Shown here one piece after another: positions 21,970 through 30,898 of a DNA stretch of 64,000 nucleotides. A model generated the notes under the pieces. That model saw only the letters and a program-made list of their open reading frames with translations, was not told where the DNA came from and made no database searches. Within the stretch, counting starts at the first letter, position 1. Every line of letters starts with the position of its first letter. The DNA is from Mycobacterium sp. WUMAC-067 (GTDB taxonomy: Bacteria; Actinomycetota; Actinomycetes; Mycobacteriales; Mycobacteriaceae), in NCBI RefSeq assembly GCF_020217485.1, contig NZ_JAEKMI010000004.1, positions 1-64,000 of the forward strand, read 5' to 3'. The position numbers and the translations under genes were made by a program.

Positions 21970-22845
21970 ATCAGCACCGATTCTGATTTCCAGGAGCTGC
22001 TGGCGACACTCGACCTCGATCGTCTCGACGATGACCTGTTCATCGGCTCGCACCCCAGCAAGAACCCGATGCGCACGTTCGGCGGTCAGCTCATGTCGCA
22101 ATCATTCGTCGCGGCCAGCCGCAGCCTGATTCGCGACGACCTGCCCCCGGGCGCGCTATCGGTGCACTTCATCAACGGTGGCGACACCGGCAAGGACATC
22201 GAATACCGCGTGACCCGGCTGCGCGACGAGCGGCGGTTCGCCAACCGTCGCGTCGACGCGATGCAAGACGGCACGTTGCTGTGCTCGGCGATGATCTCCT
22301 TCATGTCCGGCGGCCGAGGCCTCGAGCACGGAATCGATCCGCCCCAGGTGGCCGAACCGCACACCCAGCCCACGATCGGCGAACTGCTGCGCGGTTACGA
22401 AGACACCGTCCCGCACTTCGTCAACGCCCTGCAGCCCATCGAATGGCGCTACACGAACGACCCCGCCTGGGTGATGCGGTCGAAGGGGGATCGGCTGCCC
22501 CACAACCGGGTCTGGGTCAAGGCGCTGGGAGAGGTTCCCGAGGACCCCGTATTGCACACGGCGACAATGGTGTATTCCTCGGACACCACGGTGTTGGACT
22601 CGGTCATCACCACGCACGGCCTTTCCTGGGGATTCGACCGCATTTTCGCCGCGTCGGCCAATCATTCCATTTGGTTTCACCGGCAGGTCAACTTCAACGA
22701 CTGGGTGTTGTACTCGACGTCGTCGCCCGTGGCGGCGGATTCGCGCGGCCTGGGCACCGGGCATTTCTTCGACCGGTCCGGGCAGCCGGTCGCCACCGTG
22801 GTGCAAGAGGGCGTGCTGAAGTACTTTCCGTCTTCTCGCCGATAA
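21970..22845 (+). CDS. tesB: Acyl-CoA thioesterase II, start codon apparently ATC
   Basis: A double-hotdog thioesterase that hydrolyses medium- and long-chain acyl-CoA. Motifs include GSHPSKNPMRTFGGQLMSQSFVAASR, SVHFINGGDTGKDIEY, RRFANRRVDAMQDG, NHSIWFHRQVNFNDWVLY and the C-terminal ATVVQEGV. Homology with mycobacterial TesB1 starts around the SDFQELLATLDL segment. The strong Shine-Dalgarno GAAGGAGAG (21955-21963) is correctly spaced for codon 21970, which is ATC. The only canonical upstream start in frame is ATG 21913, inside pyk and without a ribosome site; it would give 310 aa instead of 291. Confidence 0.9.
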   Translation: MSTDSDFQELLATLDLDRLDDDLFIGSHPSKNPMRTFGGQLMSQSFVAASRSLIRDDLPPGALSVHFINGGDTGKDIEYRVTRLRDERRFANRRVDAMQDGTLLCSAMISFMSGGRGLEHGIDPPQVAEPHTQPTIGELLRGYEDTVPHFVNALQPIEWRYTNDPAWVMRSKGDRLPHNRVWVKALGEVPEDPVLHTATMVYSSDTTVLDSVITTHGLSWGFDRIFAASANHSIWFHRQVNFNDWVLYSTSSPVAADSRGLGTGHFFDRSGQPVATVVQEGVLKYFPSSRR

Positions 22846-22989
22846 ACCGTTACCCAATAGCCGCAGGATATCCGCCCGAATCTCTCCCGGTAGGGCCTTG
22901 ATCGGGCGTAACTTTGACCTAGCCGGGTATTCGGTGCAGAGGCGGCGGACACGCCGCCCAGCTGTTGTCAGCGCATCGGGAGGTGAAGT

Positions 22990-24387
22990 GTGAACGGGCC
23001 GGTCGTGGACGTCACGGCAAGACCTCGCGCGCGCGAACGCGTTGTCGTTTCGGCCGATTCACTGGCGGCCCGCCTGATCGGTGCCCTGGCCCTGCTCTGC
23101 GCGACGTGCTGGCTCATCGAGATACTCGCTCGTCATCACAGCCAACCCAACTGGCAGTTCGCGGATCGGTTGGCCTGGTCGGTGACGGTGCTGATCGCGG
23201 TGGCATGGATCGCGCGCGGCGTGTTCCTGGGCCGCCCGGTGACGACGATGCACGCCATCGCGGCCGCGCTTTTCGTGCTGGCGGGGCTGGGCCTGCACGT
23301 GTTGTCCTTCGACCTGCTCGGCGACGTCGTGATCGCCAGCTCGGGCATGGTGTTGATGTGGCCGATGACCTCGCACCCGCGGCCCGCCGACCTGCCGCGT
23401 GTGTGGGAGTTGATCAATGCGACCAGCGATGACGCGTTGGCGCCGTTCACCATGCAGACCGGCAAGAGCTACCACTTCACCGCCGACGGCTCCGCGGCGC
23501 TGGCCTACCGGACGCGGATGGGAATCGCCGTGGTCAGCGGCGACCCCATCGGCGACGAGACGCACTTCCCGGAACTGGTGGCCGATTTCGCCGCCACCTG
23601 TCATGCCCACGGATGGCGGATCGCGGTGGTGGGCTGTGGCGAGCGGCGGCTCAAACTCTGGAGCGACTCGGCGACACTGGGACAAACGTTGTGGCCCATA
23701 CCGATTGGGCGCGACGTGGTGGTCGACGTGTCGGGCTTCGACATGGTGGGCCGCAAGTTCCGCAACCTGCGTCAGGCCGTGAAGCGCACCCATAACTGCG
23801 GCGTCACAACCGAAATCGTGGCGGAGCAGGGGCTCGACGACGCGCTGCTGACCGAGCTGACCGAGGTGGTGCGGGAATCGTCCAAAGGGGCGCATGCCGA
23901 CCGCGGATTCCACATGAATCTCGACGGCGTGTTGGAAGGCCGTTTCCCCGGGATACAGCTGATCATCGCCAGGGACGCCGCGGGCAAGGTGCAGGCATTT
24001 CACCGATACGCCACGGCCGGCGGCGGTAGCGACATCACCCTCGACGTCCCGTGGCGGCGCCGCGGTGCCCCCAACGGACTCGACGAGCGGCTCAGCGTCG
24101 ACATGATCATGGCCGGTAAAGACAATGGGGCACAGCGGGTTTCGCTCGCGTTCGCCGCATTCCCCGAGATATTCGACGACAAGAACCGCGGCTGGACCCA
24201 GCGCGTCTTGTACCGGCTGACCCACATCCTCGACCCGCTGATCGCGCTGGAGTCGCTGTACCGGTACGTGCGCAAGTGGCACGCGCTCGACACGCGCCGG
24301 TACGCGCTGATCTCCCTGACACAGATCGTCCCGCTGCTGTTCGTGCTGTTGTCGCTGGAGTTCATGCCGCGCCGGCGACACCTCTAA
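22990..24387 (+). CDS. DUF2156 membrane protein (Rv1619-like)
   Basis: A 465-aa protein with about four N-terminal membrane segments (residues 28-125), a soluble acyltransferase-like domain, and one more hydrophobic segment near the C-terminus. The soluble part (YHFTADGSAALAYRTRMGIAVVSGDPIG, then FRNLRQAVKRT, MNLDGVLEGRFPG and TLDVPWRRRGAPNGLDE) matches DUF2156, the GNAT-like fold of MprF/LysX-type aminoacyl-phosphatidylglycerol synthases. A tRNA-dependent lipid or envelope modification is possible by family but the substrate is unknown. GTG start with GGGAGGTGAAG upstream. Confidence 0.82.
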   Translation: MNGPVVDVTARPRARERVVVSADSLAARLIGALALLCATCWLIEILARHHSQPNWQFADRLAWSVTVLIAVAWIARGVFLGRPVTTMHAIAAALFVLAGLGLHVLSFDLLGDVVIASSGMVLMWPMTSHPRPADLPRVWELINATSDDALAPFTMQTGKSYHFTADGSAALAYRTRMGIAVVSGDPIGDETHFPELVADFAATCHAHGWRIAVVGCGERRLKLWSDSATLGQTLWPIPIGRDVVVDVSGFDMVGRKFRNLRQAVKRTHNCGVTTEIVAEQGLDDALLTELTEVVRESSKGAHADRGFHMNLDGVLEGRFPGIQLIIARDAAGKVQAFHRYATAGGGSDITLDVPWRRRGAPNGLDERLSVDMIMAGKDNGAQRVSLAFAAFPEIFDDKNRGWTQRVLYRLTHILDPLIALESLYRYVRKWHALDTRRYALISLTQIVPLLFVLLSLEFMPRRRHL

Positions 24388-24426
24388 CCCGCCGCCGGCG
24401 GTGGGGGACAGCCCGATTGGCAGCGG

Positions 24427-24445
24427 CTGTCCAGTTACTAGACAG
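24427..24445. promoter_or_regulatory. 19-bp near-perfect palindrome, TetR-operator-like
   Basis: CTGTCCAGT, a central T, and ACTAGACAG form a palindrome with 8 of 9 positions matching. It lies about 130 nt upstream of the UsfY-like gene. It resembles TetR-family operators; its CTGTC/GACAG ends recall the operator at 39697-39709. Confidence 0.5.
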
Positions 24446-24572
24446 AACATTCTCACCCTCGGTGACTACCGTTGAAGGCATAGACATGGTCGGCTTCCGC
24501 ATGTGCGTGGTCGCATGATCGACGCACTGTCCGGACGCCCCCCTGGTGAAACTACGGGGAAAGGGAATTGTC

Positions 24573-24884
24573 ATGGGTGACACGTTTCGCGACCCCATCG
24601 ACCATGCGAGGACGACGAGGCCGCATGCCGGTGAGTCGCTGATCGACGTGATGAGTTGGCCGGGGTACCTGTTCATGCTCGTGGGCGTGATCGCCGTCTT
24701 TCGGTGCCTCGTCGCCCTCGGCACGGGTCACGAAGGCCGCAGTGTGATCGGCGCCGTGATAGCGGTCGCGGCGATGACGGTCGGGTTGGTGTGGCTCAAG
24801 GTCGAACGCGGGCGGGTCCGCAAGCTCGAGAACCGCTGGTATGAGGAGCACCCGGACGCCTATCGGCAGCGCCCGGCCAGCTGA
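24573..24884 (+). CDS. UsfY-like small membrane protein
   Basis: A 103-aa protein with two hydrophobic helices (about residues 28-46 and 54-72) flanked by MGDTFRDPIDHARTTRPHAGESLIDV and a charged tail RKLENRWYEEHPDAYRQRPAS. This layout and the RTTRPxAGESLIDV and RWYxEHPxxxRQRPAS blocks resemble UsfY, the protein encoded upstream of the sigF operon in M. tuberculosis. Here it stands alone between the DUF2156 gene and cydC, where M. tuberculosis has no gene. The ATG at 24573 is preceded by GGGGAAAGGG. The function is unknown; no clear SigF promoter was seen. Confidence 0.72.
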   Translation: MGDTFRDPIDHARTTRPHAGESLIDVMSWPGYLFMLVGVIAVFRCLVALGTGHEGRSVIGAVIAVAAMTVGLVWLKVERGRVRKLENRWYEEHPDAYRQRPAS

Positions 24885-24920
24885 CCGCTCCCCGGGCGGA
24901 CACGCGGTAGCTCCTGGCGC

Positions 24921-26594
24921 TCAGGCTTTGTGATCGACGCGCAGTTCGTCGCAGCCGATTCCCTTGGTCAGGTGGTGAGTGGCCACCACCACGGTGCGCT
25001 CGGGGGACAGCAGCCGGGAATCCGGGGCCAACAGGTCGCGCAGGACCTGCTCGGCGTCAGTGACGTGGAGGTGCTCGGTGGGCTCGTCGAGCAACACGAT
25101 CCGCGCGGGCGAGAGGACCGCCCTGGCCAGCAGTAGTCGCCTGCGCTGGCCCGCCGAAAGGGCTTGCGCGCCACCGATCAACACCGTGGCCAAGCCGTCG
25201 GGCAGGCCGGCCAGCCACGCGCCCAGCCCGACGGCGCCCAGGGCCGCGGTGAGTTCGTCGTCTCGGCAGTCGCCGCGGGCGACCAGCAGGTTGTCCCGGA
25301 TCGTGGTGGCGAAAATGTGGGCGTCCTCGGCGAAAAAGCCAATTGCGCAGCGCAAGTCGCCTTCGTCGAACTGAGTCAAGGCGACGCCGTCGAGCAGCAC
25401 CTGCCCATCGCGCGGCGGCAGCAACCCGGCGAGCGTCATCAGCAGCGTCGTCTTCCCCGACCCGCTGGCGCCGGTCACGGCCAGCCGCGCGCCCGGGGGT
25501 AAGTCCAGCGCGACGCGGATCGAGCCTGCCGCACCGTGACCGGAACGCACGTCGGCGGACAACCGGCCGGCGCCGACGGGTCTCGGTGCTGCGTTTGTGG
25601 TTTCGACTGCCTCACGCGGGGCCTCGGCCGCCAACTCGAGCAATCGGCGCGCGGCGATCCGCGACCGCGTCAGCTGCACGGCCGCCGCCGGCAGCGGCGT
25701 CATCGCCTCGAAGGCGGACAACGGCAGCAACATCAGCACGGCCAGTGTGGTGGGCGCGACCGCGTGCGCCAAACCGATCCCGGCCACCACCGCGCCCAGC
25801 ACGCTGGCCCCGACGGCCGCGGTGGGCATCGCCTCGGCAATGGCGGCCGGTTTGGCGGCGGCGTCCAGGGCATCGCCCCACGCACGTTGCCGGCGTTGCG
25901 ATTCAGCGATGACGCCGGGTAGCAGGCCGGCGACGCGAAGCTCGGGCGCATGTTCGAGAGCGATCATCGCCGCGGTATCGCGCTCGGAATGATGGTGCCG
26001 CGCGATGTCTTCCTGGGTCGCGGCCGCCCGGCCGGCGAGGCGGGGCGCGACGAAACCGGCGATCAGCAGGCAGACGGCGAGGACGGCGGCGGCCGCCGGC
26101 GAGATGGCGGCGACGACCGCGGTGGCCGCGAGCGCCAGCACCCCCGCGACCCCGATCGGCACCAGGGCGCGCACCAACACGTTGGCCAGCTCGTCGACGT
26201 CGGCGCCCACCCGGGCCACCAGTTCACCGCTGTGCAGCCGGACGGCGGCCGCGGCGGGTCCGCGCGCCAGCCGTCGATAGACCTGCACCCGGGCGGTGCC
26301 GGCCGCGCGCAGGGCCGTGTCGTGGGTGACCAGGCGCTCGCAGTAGTGCAGCACGGCCCGCGAGATCGCGAACATGCGGACCGCGACCGCGGCGACCGAG
26401 AGGTCGAGCACCGGCGGCATCTGCCAGGCGCGGGTGATCAGCCACGCCGCGATGCCGGCCAGCGCCAGCGCGCTGCCCAGCGACAGCACCCCGAGCGCGA
26501 TCGCCGCCAGCACCCGCGGCAGCCGGGGCCGCAACAGTGCCGCCGCGGCCAGTAGGGGTTCGGCGCGGCTCGTCGTCGAATCAGACTGGGGCAT
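24921..26594 (-). CDS. cydC: ABC transporter subunit CydC (cytochrome bd assembly)
   Basis: Half-transporter of the CydDC exporter needed to assemble cytochrome bd; in other bacteria it moves thiols or haem across the membrane. The N-terminal half holds about six membrane helices (SLGSALALAGIAAWLITRAW opening). The ATPase shows Walker A GASGSGKTTL, an ALSAGQRRRLLLARA signature and Walker B RIVLLDEPTEHL. The usual LSGGQ is changed to LSAGQ, common in this subunit. Start ATG 26594 overlaps the cydD end; GTG 26606 is an alternative. Confidence 0.93.
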   Translation of the reverse strand: MPQSDSTTSRAEPLLAAAALLRPRLPRVLAAIALGVLSLGSALALAGIAAWLITRAWQMPPVLDLSVAAVAVRMFAISRAVLHYCERLVTHDTALRAAGTARVQVYRRLARGPAAAAVRLHSGELVARVGADVDELANVLVRALVPIGVAGVLALAATAVVAAISPAAAAVLAVCLLIAGFVAPRLAGRAAATQEDIARHHHSERDTAAMIALEHAPELRVAGLLPGVIAESQRRQRAWGDALDAAAKPAAIAEAMPTAAVGASVLGAVVAGIGLAHAVAPTTLAVLMLLPLSAFEAMTPLPAAAVQLTRSRIAARRLLELAAEAPREAVETTNAAPRPVGAGRLSADVRSGHGAAGSIRVALDLPPGARLAVTGASGSGKTTLLMTLAGLLPPRDGQVLLDGVALTQFDEGDLRCAIGFFAEDAHIFATTIRDNLLVARGDCRDDELTAALGAVGLGAWLAGLPDGLATVLIGGAQALSAGQRRRLLLARAVLSPARIVLLDEPTEHLHVTDAEQVLRDLLAPDSRLLSPERTVVVATHHLTKGIGCDELRVDHKA

Positions 26595-28260
26595 AGCGCA
26601 CCCCACGGTCGGCGGTCACCTCGACGACCTGATCACCAATGGCAAGCACCGGCTCACGGTGCCCGACCACGATCACGGTCGCACCGGCGCGGGCTCGTTC
26701 CACGATGGCCCGCAAGACGCGTTGCTCGGTGTGTGCGTCGAGGTGCGCGGTCGGCTCGTCGAGCAACAGCACGGCGGCCGCCGATCCGAGCGCCCGCGCG
26801 AGTCCCAGCCGCTGCCGCTGCCCCAGGGACAGCCCGACGCCGCCGCGCCCCAGCAGGGTGTCGCCCCCCGCGGGCAGCTCCGCCAACACCGCATCGAATC
26901 CCGATACCGCGCAAGCGTTTTCGCGGTCCTCGAGCTCGCCGAGCAGCATCAGGTTGTCGTCGACGGTGCCGGGCACCAGCATCGGGCGTTGCGGCAGCCA
27001 GGACAGCTGTCCCCACCATCGGGCCGGCTCCAGATCGGCGACATCGATCCCCGCGACCGTGACCCGGCCCGACGAGGGTGCGGTGATGCCGGCGATCGCC
27101 TGCAGTGTGGTGCTTTTGCCGGCGCCGTTTCGCCCGGTCAGCACGGTCACGGTGCCGGGTTCGATCAGCGCGTTCAGATCGTGCGGCGCCTGCCCGTCGC
27201 GGCCGGCGACGGTGAGATGTCCGAGGCGGATCCGCGCACCGCGCGCGGCGACCGTCTGTGTCCCGGCCGTGGACGGGGTCTGCTCGCCGATGAGGGTGAA
27301 CGCCTCGCTGGCGGCGGTCCTTCCGTCTTGAGCGGCATGGAATTCCACGCCGATGCGGCGCAGTGGCCAGTACACGTCCGGCGCCAGCAACAGCACCGTC
27401 AAGCCCGTGGTCAGTGTCATCTCGCCGAATACCAGGCGAAGGCCGATGCCGACGGCGATCAGCGCCACCCCCAGGGTGGCCAACAATTCCAGCACCAGTG
27501 CCGAGAGGAACGCGATCCGCAGCGTCGCCATGGCCGAGCGGCGGTGCGCGGCAGCGAGTTCAGCGATGCGCTGTTCGGGGCCCGCGCCGCGTCCCAGCGC
27601 CCGCAGGGTGGGGATGCCGGCGATCAGGTCCAGCAGTCGGGCCTGCAGGGTGGTCATGGCGGCCAACGCCGCGGCCGACCGGTCGCGGGTCGCCAGCCCG
27701 ATCAGCACCATGAAGATGGGTATCAGTGGCAGCGTGATCGCCACGATCGCCGTCGATTTCAGGTCGTAGGCCGCGATCACGGCGACGGTGGCCGGCGTCA
27801 GGATCGCGGCGAGCAGCAGCGTCGGCAGGTATCCGGTGAGGTAGGGACGCAGGCCGTCCAGGCCGCGGGTGACCACCACGGCGGCGGCGTCGCGTTGCGC
27901 CGCGAGTGCGCCCGGCTGCCTGGCGGTCACCGCATCGAGCACCTGGCCGGACAGGTCGGCGATGACCGCGCTGGCCCCCCGCTGCCCCAGCCGGGCCTGA
28001 AACCAATGCGTCACCGCGCGAATTGCCCACAGCGCCACCAGGATTGACAGCGGCCCCCACCAGGCGTGCAGGCCGCGCGCGGGGGGAGCGTCGACGACGT
28101 GTGCGACGATGCGCGCCAACACGATCGCCGAGCCGATCGCGCAGGCGGAGATCAGCACCCCGCAGCCCACCGCGGCGAGCAGGTAGCGGCGCAGCGCCGT
28201 CGATGCCCGCCACAGTCTCGGGTCTAGCGGCGCCCGGCTCGCGCGGTTGTTACCGCTCAG
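26581..28260 (-). CDS. cydD: ABC transporter subunit CydD (cytochrome bd assembly); start codon uncertain
   Basis: Partner of CydC. Membrane domain about residues 20-310, then the ATPase with Walker A LTGRNGAGKST, signature GLSLGQRQRLGLARAL and Walker B AVLLLDEPTAHLD. The family region begins near LDPRLWRASTALRRYLL. No ATG, GTG or TTG lies between that segment and the cydB coding region in this frame; the codon overlapping the cydB stop is CTG (CTGA, 28260-28257), where an ATGA/GTGA overlap would be expected. Translation may start at this CTG, at a GTG inside cydB, or at an internal GTG about 30 codons later. Confidence 0.9.
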   Translation of the reverse strand: MSGNNRASRAPLDPRLWRASTALRRYLLAAVGCGVLISACAIGSAIVLARIVAHVVDAPPARGLHAWWGPLSILVALWAIRAVTHWFQARLGQRGASAVIADLSGQVLDAVTARQPGALAAQRDAAAVVVTRGLDGLRPYLTGYLPTLLLAAILTPATVAVIAAYDLKSTAIVAITLPLIPIFMVLIGLATRDRSAAALAAMTTLQARLLDLIAGIPTLRALGRGAGPEQRIAELAAAHRRSAMATLRIAFLSALVLELLATLGVALIAVGIGLRLVFGEMTLTTGLTVLLLAPDVYWPLRRIGVEFHAAQDGRTAASEAFTLIGEQTPSTAGTQTVAARGARIRLGHLTVAGRDGQAPHDLNALIEPGTVTVLTGRNGAGKSTTLQAIAGITAPSSGRVTVAGIDVADLEPARWWGQLSWLPQRPMLVPGTVDDNLMLLGELEDRENACAVSGFDAVLAELPAGGDTLLGRGGVGLSLGQRQRLGLARALGSAAAVLLLDEPTAHLDAHTEQRVLRAIVERARAGATVIVVGHREPVLAIGDQVVEVTADRGVRYAPV

Positions 28261-29297
28261 GACGGGCGCCTTGCCAGACCGATGGGCGCCGGTATCCGCT
28301 CGGCCGAGATCCGTTGCCGGAAAACCCAGTACGTCCACGCTTGGTACACCACCGTCAGCGGCGCCATGAACGCCGTCACCCACGTCATGACCTTGAGCGT
28401 GTAGTGGGTCGAGGAGGCGTTGTAGATGGTGAGGCTCCACTGCTTGTTCAGTGTCGAGGGCACCAGGTTCGGATACAGCGAGCCGAACAGCAGGATCACC
28501 ACGGCCGCGACCACCAGCGCGATGCAGGTGAACGCCCAGCCGTCGGAGGCGCGCCGCCACACCAGCAGCACCGCGGCCAGTTGCGCGACCACCGCGACGG
28601 CCAGCACCAGCCAGGTCCAGTCCTTGCCGTACGCCAGCTGCGTCCAAAGCCCAAAGCCCGCAACCAGTCCGGTCACCGGCAGCGAGAGCCACACGCCGAA
28701 CCGGTACGCATCCTCACGGATCGCGCCGGACGTCTTCAACGCGACGAACACCGCGCCGTACAGCAGGAACAGACCGGCCGTCGCGAGACCACCCAAGACC
28801 GTATAGGCGTTCAGCACGTCGCCGATCGACAGGTGAATGCGGCCCGCGGCGTCCACCGGGAGCCCGCGGACCAGGACGGCGAACGCGACACCCCACAGGA
28901 CGGCCGGCAGCCACGAGCCGGCGGCGATGCCGAAATCGGCCCAGCCGCGCCACTTTGTGTCGTCGATCTTGCCGCGCCACTCGATCGCCACGGCACGCAC
29001 GATCATGCCGAACAGGATCGCCAGCAGCGGCAGATACAGCGTGGAGAACACGGTGGCGTACCAACCGGGAAAGGCGGCGAACATGGCCGCGCCACCGACG
29101 ATCAGCCACACCTCGTTGCCGTCCCACACGGGCCCGATCGTGTTGAGTGCCGTGCGGCGCAACGGTTCGGCTTCGCCGATGCCGACGCGCGCGAACGGCT
29201 CCATCAACATGCCCACGCCGAAGTCGAAGCCCTCGAGGATGAAGAACCCCAGGAACAGCATCCCGATGATGCCGAACCACACTTCTTGCAGTCCCAC
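28257..29297 (-). CDS. cydB: Cytochrome bd oxidase subunit II
   Basis: A 346-aa integral membrane subunit of the quinol oxidase used at low oxygen and under nitric-oxide or drug stress. It opens with LQEVWFGIIGMLFLGFFILEGFDFGVGML, the diagnostic CydB N-terminal helix, followed by NTIGPVWDGNEVWLIVGGAAMFAAFPGWYA. About nine helices are visible. The start is GTG 29297, with AGGAG upstream. It lies 42 nt after cydA and shares 4 bp with the apparent cydD start, forming cydABDC as in M. tuberculosis. Confidence 0.95.
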   Translation of the reverse strand: MGLQEVWFGIIGMLFLGFFILEGFDFGVGMLMEPFARVGIGEAEPLRRTALNTIGPVWDGNEVWLIVGGAAMFAAFPGWYATVFSTLYLPLLAILFGMIVRAVAIEWRGKIDDTKWRGWADFGIAAGSWLPAVLWGVAFAVLVRGLPVDAAGRIHLSIGDVLNAYTVLGGLATAGLFLLYGAVFVALKTSGAIREDAYRFGVWLSLPVTGLVAGFGLWTQLAYGKDWTWLVLAVAVVAQLAAVLLVWRRASDGWAFTCIALVVAAVVILLFGSLYPNLVPSTLNKQWSLTIYNASSTHYTLKVMTWVTAFMAPLTVVYQAWTYWVFRQRISAERIPAPIGLARRPS

Positions 29298-29339
29298 TGC
29301 GATCAGCTCCTTTCGGCGTCGATAAGCCCCGGCACGCCT

Positions 29340-30812
29340 CTAGTAGGCGAACGACAGGGGCGCCACCTCGTCAGCGCTGGGTGCGTGCGGGGGAGCGGGT
29401 TCCGCGTCGTGTTCCAGTGGCCCTTCGACGGTGTAGCGCTTGAGCAGGAAGAACCAAAGGACGGCCAGCACCGCGTAGACGAGGGTGAAGGTCACCAGCG
29501 ACGTGATGACCATGCCGGGCACGTGGTTCGACACACCTTCGCGGACGGTCATCCGGACCAACGGGTCACCCGTCGGGTTCGGGGCCACCACCCATGGCTG
29601 GCGACCCATCTCGGTGAACACCCATCCCGAGATATTGGCCAGGAACGGCGTGGGAATGGTGAGCAGTGCGAACCAGGAAACCCAGCGGCCCTTGGGGGTT
29701 CGCCCGGCCCGGGTCAGCCACAGCACCGCCAGGGCGAACGCCACGGGGAACACCAGGAATCCGATCATCAATCGGAAGGACCAGTAAGTGACGAACAGAT
29801 TCGGCCGGTAGTCGTCGGGTCCGAAGCGGTGCTGGTACTGCTGCTGCAGCTCGTTCACCCCTTGCAGCGTCACGCCGCTGAGCTTGCCTTCGGCCAAAAA
29901 CGGCAGCACGTAATGCACCTTGATCACTTCCGTGACGCTGCCGCAGTTGTTGTGGGTGCCGATGGTCAGCACCGAGAAGTCGGGGTCGGTTTGGGTGTGG
30001 CACAACGCCTCCGCCGACGCCATCTTCATCGGCTGCTGGACGAACATCAGCTTGCCCTGGCGATCGCCGGTGAAGAACAGGCCGACAGCGGCGAGCAGGA
30101 CCACCCCACACCCCAGCATTGCCGCGGGGCGAAACATGCTGCGGGCCTCGGTTTCCGCGGCCTCGGTGGTGGATCCCGCCGTGCGGGAGCGCACCATCCA
30201 CCATGTGCTGACGGCGGCGACGAAGGTGCCGGCGGTCAGCAGCGCTCCGGCCACAGTGTGCGAAAACGCCGCTTGCGCAGTGTTGTTGGATAGCAGGGCG
30301 AAAATGCTGTCCAGCTCGGCGCGCCGCGCCTTGGGGTTGTAGTGCGCGCCGACCGGGTGTTGCATGAACGAGTTCGCCGCGATGATGAAGAACGCCGAGG
30401 CGTTGACCCCGATCGCGACGATCCAGATGCACGCCAGGTGGAGCAGCTTCGGCAACCGGCTCCAGCCGAAGATCCACAGGCCGATGAACGTGGATTCGAA
30501 GAAGAAGGCGAACAGCCCTTCCATCGCCAGCGGCGCACCGAAGATGTCGCCGACGAACCGCGAGTACTCGCTCCAGTTCATCCCGAACTGAAATTCCTGG
30601 ACGATGCCGGTCGCCACACCGATGGCGAAGTTGATCAAAAACAGCTTGCCGAAGAACTTGGTCAGTCGGTACCACGCGGTGTTGCCGGTAGCCACCCACA
30701 CCGTCTGCATGATGGCGATCAGCGGGGCCAAACCGATCGTGAGCGGCACGAAGATGAAGTGGTAGACGGTAACAATACCGAACTGCCACCGCGAAATATC
30801 GACGACATTCAT
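29340..30812 (-). CDS. cydA: Cytochrome bd oxidase subunit I
   Basis: The 490-aa haem-carrying subunit, which oxidises menaquinol and reduces O2 to water. Haem-ligand regions are visible: WQFGIVTVYHFIFVPLTIGL near residue 10-30, the SFMQHPVG segment, and GRQPWVV following a conserved WVFTEMGRQPW in the C-terminal half. The short Q-loop typical of actinobacteria fits the length. ATG 30812 is preceded by GGGAGATGACAG on its strand. First gene of the cyd operon. Confidence 0.95.
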   Translation of the reverse strand: MNVVDISRWQFGIVTVYHFIFVPLTIGLAPLIAIMQTVWVATGNTAWYRLTKFFGKLFLINFAIGVATGIVQEFQFGMNWSEYSRFVGDIFGAPLAMEGLFAFFFESTFIGLWIFGWSRLPKLLHLACIWIVAIGVNASAFFIIAANSFMQHPVGAHYNPKARRAELDSIFALLSNNTAQAAFSHTVAGALLTAGTFVAAVSTWWMVRSRTAGSTTEAAETEARSMFRPAAMLGCGVVLLAAVGLFFTGDRQGKLMFVQQPMKMASAEALCHTQTDPDFSVLTIGTHNNCGSVTEVIKVHYVLPFLAEGKLSGVTLQGVNELQQQYQHRFGPDDYRPNLFVTYWSFRLMIGFLVFPVAFALAVLWLTRAGRTPKGRWVSWFALLTIPTPFLANISGWVFTEMGRQPWVVAPNPTGDPLVRMTVREGVSNHVPGMVITSLVTFTLVYAVLAVLWFFLLKRYTVEGPLEHDAEPAPPHAPSADEVAPLSFAY

Positions 30813-30898
30813 CTGTCATCTCCCGACTGCGGAGGCCCGATCAACGGCTACGACAGAGTGTAGTAGATAGGTCGGCGCCTGCGCCACCGGCGTCCGTG

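Noticed and set aside
22920..22935. GGGTAT before the DUF2156 gene as a SigF -10
   Set aside because: No GTTT-type -35 at 15-17 nt upstream, so the match is too weak.
24446..24572. SigF promoter for the UsfY-like gene
   Set aside because: No GTTT with a GGGTAT partner at proper spacing was found.
25950..28047. Plus-strand open frames through cydC and cydD
   Set aside because: They are composition-driven shadows of the two ABC transporter genes and have no family motifs.
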